NCBI GenBank assembly: GCA_016786965.1
Contig: JAEUVL010000001.1
Span: 1 to 12,178 of the forward strand
Direction: 5' to 3'
DNA: 12,178 bases
Source of the DNA: Chitinophagaceae bacterium
GTDB lineage: Bacteria; Bacteroidota; Bacteroidia; Chitinophagales; Chitinophagaceae
Position numbers and translations under genes: made by a program. Shown piece by piece: positions 1 through 6,373 of the stretch. Within the stretch, counting starts at the first letter, position 1; every line of letters starts with the position of its first letter. The notes beneath the pieces are model-generated. The model was not told where the DNA came from, did not search any database, and was given only the letters and a program-made list of their open reading frames with translations.

Positions 1-35
1 TGATTACTGAATGGATATTTTACCTTCGTTATATA

Positions 36-803
36 ATGCTGCGTATGAGAATATTTATACTAACAGGACTGCTGCTTTTTACTTCCCGCATATTCTATGG
101 TCAGGCAGATAATGAGATCCAGGTGTATGCATCTCCCACTATTCAGCATAACTGGACAATCTTTGAACTGCATTCAAACTATACATTTAAAGGAACAAAA
201 TTGCAGGCAGACCCTAAGTCATCAAGATGGACCAATGAAACAATCGAGATAACGCATGGCTTCGCTAAAAATTTCGAGATCGGGTTCTATACGTTCACAG
301 CCGTATCACCGGGAGGCAGGTTCCAGTATCTTGGAAACCAGGTGCGCCCAAGGGTTACTGTACCTGAGAAATGGAAGTGGAAAGTGGGGGCCAGCCTCTC
401 ACTGGAGTTTGGTTTCTTTCGACCGGATGATACCACCAACTTTTTCTGGCAGGGTGAACTGAGACCGATCATTGACAAGACTATTAATAATTGGTATTTT
501 GCTTTTAACCCCAATATTGATTTTGTATTGACAGGTGAGAGCAAGGGAGTGGGAATAGCACCACAATTTAAAACCGTGTATACGATCAACAAGAAAGTTG
601 GATTAGGCATAGAATACTATGGCGGACTCGGCTCTTTCAAAGAAATATTGCCCGGCAATTTACAGGAGCACCTGGTCGGTCCGATGATAGATCTCTATGT
701 GCATCCCAAATGGGAAATTAACGGGGGTTTTCTTTTCGGCCTTACAGATAATTCCAATCAGCGGGTACTAAAGCTACTATTGGGCAGAAGGAGAGGTAAA
801 TAA
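36..803 (+). CDS. Predicted outer-membrane beta-barrel protein of unknown function
   Basis: A 255-residue exported protein. Residues 1-23 form a signal peptide (basic start, hydrophobic ILTGLLLF core, end at YGQ). The mature part is rich in alternating aromatic and polar strands (for example WYFAFNPNIDFVL, VGLGIEYYGGLGSF) and ends in a strand followed by GRRRGK, which fits a small outer-membrane beta-barrel. It resembles conserved Bacteroidota hypothetical proteins that open with an 'E-x-QVYASP' segment and contain 'RPRVTVPEKW' and 'LRPIIDKT' stretches; no biochemical role is known to me. Start choice: ATG at 36 or the in-frame ATG at 45 (MRIF...), which gives a more usual signal peptide. Only 35 bases of upstream sequence are visible. 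The gene converges on the TonB receptor gene with only 4 bases between the two stop codons. The mature N-terminus loosely resembles that of the 3222-4058 protein (VYA-x-P), which may be fold similarity only. Confidence 0.72.
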   Translation: MLRMRIFILTGLLLFTSRIFYGQADNEIQVYASPTIQHNWTIFELHSNYTFKGTKLQADPKSSRWTNETIEITHGFAKNFEIGFYTFTAVSPGGRFQYLGNQVRPRVTVPEKWKWKVGASLSLEFGFFRPDDTTNFFWQGELRPIIDKTINNWYFAFNPNIDFVLTGESKGVGIAPQFKTVYTINKKVGLGIEYYGGLGSFKEILPGNLQEHLVGPMIDLYVHPKWEINGGFLFGLTDNSNQRVLKLLLGRRRGK

Positions 804-807
804 TTTC

Positions 808-3090
808 TTATTTCTTTAGCGTAAAGCGGATGCCTCCAAAAAACCGGATGCCCTGGTTGGGTGCATAAACATAGGAAGGATCGAAGCTTAGTGCATAGGG
901 GTTCTCAGCAGTTGCTTTAATGTTTCCAGCCCCATCATACTCCACTTTTTTATCAAAAGGATCATGAGAACGGGCAATGATAAATGGGGTATTCTTTGCA
1001 GGTGTCCAGTTAAGTAAATTTTTTATACCCCCAAATAATTCCGCTTTCTTGTTCAGCAATTTAGAGAATTGAATATTCTGAATACTCCACACTGGCGACT
1101 GACCCGGCCTGGGATCTGTAGCCGATAATAAAGGCAACCGCATAGGACCATAGATATTCCCTGTATAATCAATCGTAAAACCAGCTGCAGGAAACACATA
1201 GGTGATGGCCCAGGTACCACTCCAGCGTTCTGTCAGCACCGGTTGTACTTTTAGTTTTTGGCCCTGCACTTTTTCCACTTTAGCTACATCCTGGATAGTA
1301 ATACCAGCCAAACTTTTGAACCGGTGTCCCACGTTTAATTCAAGATTTAGCGTTGCCCCTTTGGAAAGAGCATAGCCATCCAGGTTTTTATAAATGATCT
1401 TGTCGGGATCAGTATCGTAGTCTGCAATGATCTGGTTGCTGAAATAAGAGTACCAGGCTGACACGTCCATATTAAATGATACTGTTTTCCAATGATAAGA
1501 CCTGGAGTAGTTCAGGTTTACATTGACGCTCCGCTCAGGGTTTAATGATTCTTTTAGTTCTACAGCCCTCGCCCCTGTCAATGCAGCATGCTCTTCAGTA
1601 AATAAACTTACTACCCTGAAACCTGTTCCAGCATTCAACCGAAGGATTTGCTTGTCTTTCATCGACCATTTCCAGGCAATCCTGGGTGTAAAGATACTTT
1701 TATGAATGGGGTGATGATCATAACGAAGTCCGAGTAGCAATGTGTGCTTGGCCCCAGTTTTCCATTCATCCTGCAAGAACAAACCGGGAATAATTGTTTT
1801 ATCAGGATTATTATTACCGTTAAGGGTATCTGTGGTGGCGGTAGAATTATCATCATAGAAATTATACCGCACAGCCGAACCCAACAGCAGGTTATGAGAA
1901 GTGCCCGCCTGCTTGTCCCATGTCAACTGGCCAAAAGCAATTCGCTGCTTACCGAGATAAGGAACGGTACCATAATAAGAATCCTGCTGGTGGCCGGTGG
2001 CTGAGAAGGAGAACATCATCCTTTCTTTAACAGGTAATTGGTAGTTACCAATCAATTCCCAACGGCTGGTATAAATACTCTCTCCATAAATACTATCAGT
2101 TCCACGAAACCTTTTACTGTACCGCATATCACCACCCCACCGGTTCTCATAAAAATAACGTCCGGCCACAGTAGCCACCCTGTTATTTTTCCTGGCAAAA
2201 CTCAGCTTATTAAAAACAGAGATGCGGTGTTGTAGTGCAACATCGGTGAAATAGTCATTATTCCTATCAAGAGGGTGTTGGTAATTGAAATAATTAATAC
2301 CCAGTAGAGAAGAAGCTTTTGAACCTATTTTGAATTTTGTTCCGATATCCAGGTTATGTTCCCGCCAGCTTGTCGTCATAAAATTAGCCGTAAGAAGCGG
2401 GGCTTTATCAGGCGACCGTGTGATAATATTGATCAATCCTCCAATCGCCTCTGACCCATACAACCCCGATGCAGGGCCTTTTACTATTTCCACCCTTTCA
2501 ATCAGTTGTGTGGGAATACCAAATAATCCATACACGGAAGCCAAACTGCTCACGATAGGCATACCATCAATAGTGATCATTGTATAAGGACCTTCCAACC
2601 CGTTGATATGGATATCGCCAGTATTACAAACACTGCAATTCAACTGGGGACGAACGCCATTTACATTTTGCAAAGCTTCAAAAATACTCGGCGAAGGATT
2701 CTTCTTCAGGAACTGCGGGGTGTACACTTCAACAGGTACCGGGCTGTCCGTTTTTCTGACTGATCGCATAGTACCACTTACCACTACAGCATCGAGCTCT
2801 TTTTGCAGGGAAGTCAGTAAAATGATCAGGTGTTCTTTATTTCCGGGTAATACCGATTTCGTTTCGAATCCGGTTGCCGTTATTACTAATGATGCAGAAC
2901 TTGTTATACTGATCTTGAATTTTCCCTTTACATCACAAAACACAGCAACAGACGAATCCGCTGCTGCTACTGTGGCACCGGCAATGGGTTCACCTGTTTT
3001 GCCATCCACTACTTCTCCGTGTATGGTACGCTGGGCGGCTACGGTAATGCCGGCAAACAGGAACAAAAAAGCAAGTAAATATGGTTTCAT
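808..3090 (-). CDS. TonB-dependent outer-membrane receptor, probably metal-related
   Basis: A 760-residue TonB-dependent receptor: a gated outer-membrane barrel that imports a bound ligand using TonB energy. Visible in order: signal peptide 1-20 (ending VAAQ); a carboxypeptidase-regulatory-like beta-sandwich at about 22-95, usual in Bacteroidota receptors; a TonB-box-like stretch about 99-107 (LDAVVVSGT); a plug domain about 112-228 with DIHINGLEGPYTMITIDGMP and the hallmark VEIVKGPASGLYGSEAIGG; then the 22-strand-type barrel to a C-terminal IRFTLKK. The plug region carries a CxxC (Cys152, Cys155, in NCSVCNTGD). I recall this plug type from Bacteroidota receptors next to HMA-domain genes, which supports a copper or other soft-metal ligand, but the ligand is inferred. 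The gene is downstream of the small barrel gene at 3222-4058, separated by a 131-base gap that holds its own promoter and palindromic elements, so it is probably regulated separately. Length is normal and no frameshift is seen. Confidence 0.93.
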   Translation of the reverse strand: MKPYLLAFLFLFAGITVAAQRTIHGEVVDGKTGEPIAGATVAAADSSVAVFCDVKGKFKISITSSASLVITATGFETKSVLPGNKEHLIILLTSLQKELDAVVVSGTMRSVRKTDSPVPVEVYTPQFLKKNPSPSIFEALQNVNGVRPQLNCSVCNTGDIHINGLEGPYTMITIDGMPIVSSLASVYGLFGIPTQLIERVEIVKGPASGLYGSEAIGGLINIITRSPDKAPLLTANFMTTSWREHNLDIGTKFKIGSKASSLLGINYFNYQHPLDRNNDYFTDVALQHRISVFNKLSFARKNNRVATVAGRYFYENRWGGDMRYSKRFRGTDSIYGESIYTSRWELIGNYQLPVKERMMFSFSATGHQQDSYYGTVPYLGKQRIAFGQLTWDKQAGTSHNLLLGSAVRYNFYDDNSTATTDTLNGNNNPDKTIIPGLFLQDEWKTGAKHTLLLGLRYDHHPIHKSIFTPRIAWKWSMKDKQILRLNAGTGFRVVSLFTEEHAALTGARAVELKESLNPERSVNVNLNYSRSYHWKTVSFNMDVSAWYSYFSNQIIADYDTDPDKIIYKNLDGYALSKGATLNLELNVGHRFKSLAGITIQDVAKVEKVQGQKLKVQPVLTERWSGTWAITYVFPAAGFTIDYTGNIYGPMRLPLLSATDPRPGQSPVWSIQNIQFSKLLNKKAELFGGIKNLLNWTPAKNTPFIIARSHDPFDKKVEYDGAGNIKATAENPYALSFDPSYVYAPNQGIRFFGGIRFTLKK

Positions 3091-3111
3091 TTTAAAGGGC
3101 TATAAACATAA

Positions 3112-3141
3112 TTTTAGCCTTGTCTAAAAATATGTTTAGTC
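3112..3141. promoter_or_regulatory. Overlapping palindromes, candidate metalloregulator operator
   Basis: Two inverted repeats sit between the -7 box and the start codon of the TonB receptor. The first is TTTTAGCCTTGTCTAAAA (3112-3129), with perfect 6-base arms around a 6-base centre. The second is GTCTAAAAATATGTTTAGTC (3122-3141), with 7-base arms carrying one mismatch. They share CTAAAA and cover the expected transcription start. The TTAG...CTAA outer half-sites resemble binding sites of the DtxR/IdeR/MntR family of metal-dependent repressors. That family link is inference; no regulator gene lies in the window. The position suits repression by blocking RNA polymerase. Confidence 0.45.
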
Positions 3142-3171
3142 AAATATAACAATATTCTTTGTTTTGACAAA
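3141..3171 (-). promoter_or_regulatory. Bacteroidota-type promoter of the TonB receptor gene
   Basis: Read on the minus strand, a TTTG (3168-3171) is followed after exactly 19 bases by TATATTTG (3141-3148). This matches the Bacteroidota primary sigma consensus, TTTG at -33 and TAnnTTTG at -7, at every defined position. Transcription would begin a few bases further on, leaving a leader of roughly 45 bases before the ATG at 3090. It is the best promoter match in the window. Confidence 0.72.
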
Positions 3172-3221
3172 AGAAAAGCAGCCCCTAATGGTTTCCGCTG
3201 AATAGTTATACTTACTGACCC

Positions 3222-4058
3222 TTATTTATTGCGGGAAAATGCGTTTAAAAATGTTCGCTCTAGGCTTACCTGCCAGCTATTGGATGACATCCGTTGCATG
3301 TTACCGGCCGCCTGGAACCGATACCCAATATTAAGTTTGGTATTACTGTTGAAAATGAGTTGAAAAGCCGGTGCTAAGTCCAGGTAATTTGCTTTCTTGT
3401 CCAGCGTTTGCTGCGCCATCACTTCGAGGTAGAGGTTCAGGTTCACTTGTTTATAATCCTTGTATTCCCTGGGGAACAACAGGTACCCAGCCGAAAGAGA
3501 GTAATTCATTGCCTGGTAGGCCCGGGTGGGAATATAAATAACCCCCTTGTTCTTCCTGGACTGGTCCAATACCTGCGAGTGACTAATTGTCGTTGATAAA
3601 GCTAATTTATGCCATAACTGGGTGGCAATGACTCCCGCCTCAATACCACTCTTATCCCCCATAAGCGTTATCTCATCATAATGAAACGGTGCCTGAGTTG
3701 TCGAAGCGTCAGCAAAGAATGCCATACGGAAATGCTTATGCAGACCATCATTCGACAAAAATCGGTATTTGGCGTATAGTCGTGCTGACTCATACTTGTA
3801 GTCGGTAGTATGCATATTGGAAAAGGTGACAGATGTTCCTATCATCAACTTTTTATTTATCCCATACATTACCTGTGGCATCAAACGGTTAGAGAATCGT
3901 TGATAGATATTATCGCTTACAACAAAATGCTCTGTCAATTTCACACTCAATGCCCTGGCAGGAATATTGGAGGCTGGTTCAGCATACACATATAACTCCT
4001 GTGCCGCTGTTCTCTGCAGTAAAACCAGGAACAGGGATACTAAACATATACTTCTCAT
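3222..4058 (-). CDS. Small predicted outer-membrane beta-barrel protein in the metal block
   Basis: A 278-residue exported protein with a signal peptide at 1-19/20 (MRSICLVSLFLVLLQ core, ending AAQ). The mature part begins ELYVYAEPASNIPARALSV and consists of amphipathic beta-strands, for example LMIGTSVTFSNM, ARLYAKYRFL, LNIGYRFQAA and a last strand near WQVSLERTFLNAF, which suggests an outer-membrane barrel or transporter-like protein. I recognise it as a conserved type that occurs beside HMA and TonB receptor genes in Bacteroidota, but I know no assigned activity. Its start is 11 bases from the stop of the thioredoxin gene (4070), so the two are almost certainly co-transcribed. It has no cysteines in the mature part, so any metal role would be in transport or export, not tight binding. 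A periplasmic or surface barrel with another purpose cannot be excluded. Confidence 0.8.
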   Translation of the reverse strand: MRSICLVSLFLVLLQRTAAQELYVYAEPASNIPARALSVKLTEHFVVSDNIYQRFSNRLMPQVMYGINKKLMIGTSVTFSNMHTTDYKYESARLYAKYRFLSNDGLHKHFRMAFFADASTTQAPFHYDEITLMGDKSGIEAGVIATQLWHKLALSTTISHSQVLDQSRKNKGVIYIPTRAYQAMNYSLSAGYLLFPREYKDYKQVNLNLYLEVMAQQTLDKKANYLDLAPAFQLIFNSNTKLNIGYRFQAAGNMQRMSSNSWQVSLERTFLNAFSRNK

Positions 4059-4069
4059 AAAATACTGAG

Positions 4070-4561
4070 CTATTTATCCAGCAGGTATTTCAGTGCTTTC
4101 TCAAGTTCTTTTCCTTCCAGGTCCATGGCCAGCAGTTTCCCATCTTTATCTATGAGGTAGGAAGTAGGAATAGCATTGATACCCCATGCCTGTGCAATAC
4201 GTGCATCCCACCCTCCGGCATCATTTACCTGCAGCCAGGTTATCTTATCCTGCCTGATGGCAGTCTTCCATTTTGTAGCTTCGTCATCTAATGAAACACC
4301 AAGTATCTCAAACCCGCTTGCTTTATATTTTGCATATAACTTAACCAGGTTCTTATTGGAAACCCGGCAAGGTCCGCACCATGAGGCCCAAAAATCAAGC
4401 AATACCACTTTCCCTTTCAACGACGAAAGGCGGATCGTATCTCCACTTACGGAAGGCAATGCCACTTCCGCGGCTAATTGCCCCTGCCGTGGCTGCGCTT
4501 TTGCAGCTAATTGAAAAAGAAAACAAAAAAGAAGTAAAATACTATACCGCTGTTTATTCAT
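4070..4561 (-). CDS. TlpA/ResA-like periplasmic thioredoxin
   Basis: A 163-residue exported thiol-disulfide oxidoreductase. Residues 1-22/23 form a signal peptide ending AAKAQ. A thioredoxin-like domain of the AhpC/TSA-Redoxin (TlpA/ResA) type follows: VVLLDFWASWCGPC places the catalytic Cys62-x-x-Cys65 at the start of a helix, GFEILGVSLD is the next strand, and INAIPTSYLIDKDGK holds the cis-proline (Pro132). Such proteins reduce or shuffle disulfides in the periplasm. I place the start at the ATG at 4561 and not at the ATG 111 bases further upstream (4672), because the upstream extension overlaps the end of the HMA gene, reads through a terminator hairpin, and would bury the signal peptide. 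Next to Cys-rich metal-binding proteins, a likely job is keeping their CxxC sites reduced (inference). The gene is spaced 11 bases from the following barrel gene. Confidence 0.92.
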   Translation of the reverse strand: MNKQRYSILLLFCFLFQLAAKAQPRQGQLAAEVALPSVSGDTIRLSSLKGKVVLLDFWASWCGPCRVSNKNLVKLYAKYKASGFEILGVSLDDEATKWKTAIRQDKITWLQVNDAGGWDARIAQAWGINAIPTSYLIDKDGKLLAMDLEGKELEKALKYLLDK

Positions 4562-4569
4562 AATGATTG

Positions 4570-4607
4570 TAAAAAAGCTACTCCCACACTTATGTGTGAG
4601 AGTAGCT
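4570..4607 (-). terminator. Rho-independent terminator after the second HMA gene
   Basis: On the minus strand, a 14-base arm (4594-4607) and its partner (4576-4589) enclose a 4-base loop. They pair along the whole length, with a single G-U wobble, and a run of six T follows directly (4571-4576). The hairpin starts 7 bases after the TAG stop of the HMA gene at 4615. The plus-strand version has a C-A mismatch and a poor T tract, so it works mainly for leftward transcription. It lies only about ten bases before the ATG of the thioredoxin gene. Confidence 0.85.
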
Positions 4608-4614
4608 ATGTTTT

Positions 4615-5160
4615 CTAAATTGTTACATGATATATCCTTGTGCCCGGAGTAATGCCATCCTTTGCACAACAATCACCGGCGGTACCGGACTCCACACAAG
4701 CCATTTTATTACCGGATGCAATCTTTTTGAATTGTTTAGCCGTAATAAAATTCTTATCAAGGACTGAAAAAGTACTTTCTCCGTTCAGTGTTTGACTGCT
4801 GACACTCATAAAATGAAAATAGGAGTTTCCGATTTTTATATGCTCATCGGCAGCTATTTTCAGATCCGTAAACGTACCGGTCAGTTTAAGACTGCCAACT
4901 GCAAAACCAGCATCTTCCACCGCATTTTTCAGTGCATCAATATTCTGTTCCATCCCTTCCTTAAAAACTATAGCGAAGGCAGAGTTTTTAATATCTGATT
5001 TCACTGATTCTACAAATGGTACTTTCATCAAAGCCTTATTGATAGCATTACTGCACATGGCACATGTAAGGCCTGTTGCCTGTAAAGTGGCCTTTGTGAA
5101 CTGGGAGTTTGCCTGCATTGCCAACAGGGCCATTATCATGATCAAAAGGTACTTTTTCAT
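4615..5160 (-). CDS. Periplasmic HMA-domain metal-binding protein
   Basis: A 181-residue exported protein. Signal peptide about 1-20 (MKKYLLIMIMALLAMQANSQ). Residues about 22-88 form a heavy-metal-associated (HMA, MerP/Atx1-like) domain: GLTCAMCSNAINKAL gives the metal-binding Cys33-x-x-Cys36 at the start of helix 1, and VEDAGFAVG is the typical end of the second helix. HMA domains bind Cu(I), or other soft metals such as Hg or Zn, through the two cysteines. The remaining 90 residues match no domain I recognise; they are beta-rich, with a Cys155 and a Cys164-Cys165 pair near the end that could add thiol ligands. The start lies 25 bases after the stop of the Cys-rich HMA gene, so both are probably one transcript, which then ends at the terminator just downstream. 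Its likely role is periplasmic copper binding or transfer, by family and context. Confidence 0.9.
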   Translation of the reverse strand: MKKYLLIMIMALLAMQANSQFTKATLQATGLTCAMCSNAINKALMKVPFVESVKSDIKNSAFAIVFKEGMEQNIDALKNAVEDAGFAVGSLKLTGTFTDLKIAADEHIKIGNSYFHFMSVSSQTLNGESTFSVLDKNFITAKQFKKIASGNKMACVESGTAGDCCAKDGITPGTRIYHVTI

Positions 5161-5185
5161 TGCACTAATAATTTACTATGATTTC

Positions 5186-5836
5186 TCAGGACTTTTTACA
5201 GCAATCACCACCGGTATGTCCTTCTTTGGAGCATTTACCATCTTTGCAGCAATCCATCTTTGCTCCATCTTTTTTACAACAGTCTTTTCCGCTGTGGCCT
5301 TCCATTGTGCACTTACCATCTTTACAGCAATCCATCTTTGCTCCGTCTTTCTTACAACAGTCTTTTCCGCTGTGGCCTTCCATTGTGCATTTACCATCTT
5401 TGCAACAATCTGCTTTTGCATCATGACCTTCTCCGTGATGTCCTTTACAGGCGGTTTCACCACTGCAGCAGGAGGCTTTTGCACCATCAGCTTTGGCATC
5501 TGTTGCTCCTCTATCATACTGGCAGCATCCATGAAGTTTTTTATACGCTTCTTCCGTGGCTTTCGCTCCTTCATTGTCATAGCCTACGGCAGCAATTTTC
5601 TCCTGGATCTTAGCTGTATTTGTTGTACTTGATTTGTAAGTAACTGTAAGTGTCTTTGTATCAGCATTCCAGGTTGCATCTTTTGCACCAGCGTCTTTTG
5701 CCGCTTTCTCAATTTTTGTTTTACACATTCCACAGTTGCCGGACACTTTAAAACTCTCTGTTTTTGTTTGTGCTGAAACAGTAACTGTTAATGCCATACA
5801 GACAATGGCAAATGAAAATATTTTTAATGATTTCAT
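5186..5836 (-). CDS. HMA-domain protein with a metallothionein-like Cys-rich repeat tail
   Basis: A 216-residue exported protein in three parts. Residues 1-22 are a signal peptide ending VSAQ. Residues about 24-90 are an HMA domain with the metal site Cys35-Gly-Met-Cys38 and the usual IAAVGYDNEG end. A linker then carries LHGCCQYDRG (Cys104-Cys105), a motif I associate with Bacteroidota HMA proteins. From residue 121 to the end the protein is low-complexity and rich in Cys, His, Lys, Asp and Gly. Twenty cysteines, mostly in CC pairs, lie between 104 and 213, together with seven histidines. Residues 143-216 are about 2.8 copies of a 26-residue unit (DCCKDGKCTMEGHSGK followed by DCCKKDGAKM). 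This composition suggests a periplasmic metal buffer or store, most likely for Cu(I), loaded by the HMA domain (inference). It lies 101 bases after the HYC_CC_PP gene and 25 bases before the second HMA gene. Confidence 0.9.
   Translation of the reverse strand: MKSLKIFSFAIVCMALTVTVSAQTKTESFKVSGNCGMCKTKIEKAAKDAGAKDATWNADTKTLTVTYKSSTTNTAKIQEKIAAVGYDNEGAKATEEAYKKLHGCCQYDRGATDAKADGAKASCCSGETACKGHHGEGHDAKADCCKDGKCTMEGHSGKDCCKKDGAKMDCCKDGKCTMEGHSGKDCCKKDGAKMDCCKDGKCSKEGHTGGDCCKKS
5189..5410 (-). repeat. 78-base coding tandem repeat, about 2.8 copies
   Basis: Three units of 26 codons lie in frame in the Cys-rich HMA gene: 5333-5410, 5255-5332 and a shorter, diverged unit at 5189-5254. By hand alignment the first two match at 73 of 78 bases. 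All five differences are at third codon positions and silent, so the two peptide units are identical. The last unit differs in protein sequence (CSKEGHTGG in place of CTMEGHSGK) and stops after DCCKKS. Confidence 0.93.
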
Positions 5837-5886
5837 GATATTTATTATTTGAATTTAAAATTTGATAACCCTACGTTTACCTGCTT

Positions 5887-5922
5887 ATACATGTAACAGA
5901 AATTCTTTGTCTGTTATTGTAT
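5887..5922. other. Imperfect hairpin in the leader of the Cys-rich HMA gene
   Basis: The 101-base gap between the HYC_CC_PP gene and the Cys-rich HMA gene contains TAACAGA (5894-5900) and TCTGTTA (5910-5916). The stem extends across a small bulge through ATACA and TGTAT, with a 9-base loop. No T run follows on the minus strand, so it is not a standard terminator. It could be an mRNA processing or stability element. The left arm contains TACATGTA. No consensus promoter was found in this gap. Confidence 0.35.
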
Positions 5923-5937
5923 AAAAAGTAACTGGCA

Positions 5938-6330
5938 TCAAATTCGGAAAACATTAATCTGCAAATAGGTATCCTGTGCAGATAACAAAGGCGGGGAGTG
6001 ATTATGAAAATGCCTTTGTTGATTAAAATTATAAAAAGCAGAAGCAATAAAAAGAGATGGGGTAATAGCAATCGGTTCAACAGTAGGGAGATTGAAAACC
6101 GTAACGGGTATTTTTGTCTGATCTACCGCCATTTTTACCACTGTTACTTCATCCCGGCAGCAGCCATTTGATTCATGCGTATCCATTCCGCATATACCAC
6201 ATTTATCTGGCGTAGTTTCAAACAGATGAACGGAGGCAAGTTTGTTCATACAGTAATGCGAGCTAAGCACAAAACCTGTGGTGACAACGAAATAACAAAT
6301 GAATGATATGGAAGCTATTACCTTCTTCAT
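5938..6330 (-). CDS. HYC_CC_PP family small Cys-rich exported protein
   Basis: A 130-residue protein with the layout of the Bacteroidota HYC_CC_PP family, named for its conserved motifs. An N-terminal signal or anchor segment (MKKVIASISFICYFVVTTGFVLSS) runs directly into His25-Tyr26-Cys27; then come CGIC (Cys44, Cys47), the Cys57-Cys58 pair in NGCCRDE, a histidine-rich stretch (QQRHFHNHS), and Pro113-Pro114 in HSPPLLSAQDTYLQ. No biochemical function is established to my knowledge. The family is often found beside HMA and copper-handling genes, and the Cys/His content fits metal binding. It appears to be the first gene of the leftward metal block, followed 101 bases later by the Cys-rich HMA gene. 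An alternative ORF within it in another frame (5877-6080) is a shadow with no recognisable features. Confidence 0.85.
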   Translation of the reverse strand: MKKVIASISFICYFVVTTGFVLSSHYCMNKLASVHLFETTPDKCGICGMDTHESNGCCRDEVTVVKMAVDQTKIPVTVFNLPTVEPIAITPSLFIASAFYNFNQQRHFHNHSPPLLSAQDTYLQINVFRI

Positions 6331-6338
6331 TGGCTTTG

Positions 6339-6368
6339 TAAAGGTAATATATTTAGCAGACTGTCAAA
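6339..6368 (-). promoter_or_regulatory. Possible promoter of the metal block
   Basis: On the minus strand, TTTG (6365-6368) is followed after 18 bases by TACCTTTA (6339-6346). This is one base off the TAnnTTTG consensus, with spacing one short of the usual 19-21. It sits only 8 bases before the ATG at 6330, so the transcript would have almost no leader. It is the only promoter-like pair in the 69-base gap. Confidence 0.35.
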
Positions 6369-6373
6369 GCTGA

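Noticed and set aside
21..28. TACCTTCG as a -7 box for the first gene
   Set aside because: One mismatch and no visible -33 element in the 20 bases before it; too little upstream sequence to judge.
2603..3127. Plus-strand 174-residue open frame opposite the start of the TonB receptor
   Set aside because: No recognisable domain, lies antisense to the conserved plug and N-terminal domain, and extends over the receptor promoter.
3172..3221. Terminator after the small barrel gene
   Set aside because: Only a 4-base CAGC/GCTG stem with a large loop precedes a T-rich stretch; too weak to call.
4562..4672. Upstream extension of the thioredoxin frame to the ATG at 4672
   Set aside because: It reads through a terminator hairpin, overlaps the HMA gene end and places a signal peptide internally at residue 38.
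5176..5580. Minus-strand 134-residue basic open frame inside the Cys-rich gene
   Set aside because: Another frame of the same repeat; low-complexity Lys/Val content, no signal peptide, and wholly inside a better-supported gene.
5039..5632. Long plus-strand open frame with repeated hydrophobic segments opposite the Cys-rich gene
   Set aside because: It is the antisense of the TGC/TGT-rich and AAA-rich repeats. The minus-strand reading has a signal peptide, an HMA domain and silent differences between repeats, so that strand is the coding one.
5888..5895. TACATGTA as a CopY-like copper operator
   Set aside because: The CopY box is TACA-NN-TGTA; the two central bases are missing, and an 8-base palindrome can occur by chance.
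6350..6368. TTTAG...TCAAA near the start of the metal block as a second DtxR-like site
   Set aside because: The right half does not match CTAAA, and the arms do not pair beyond a few bases.
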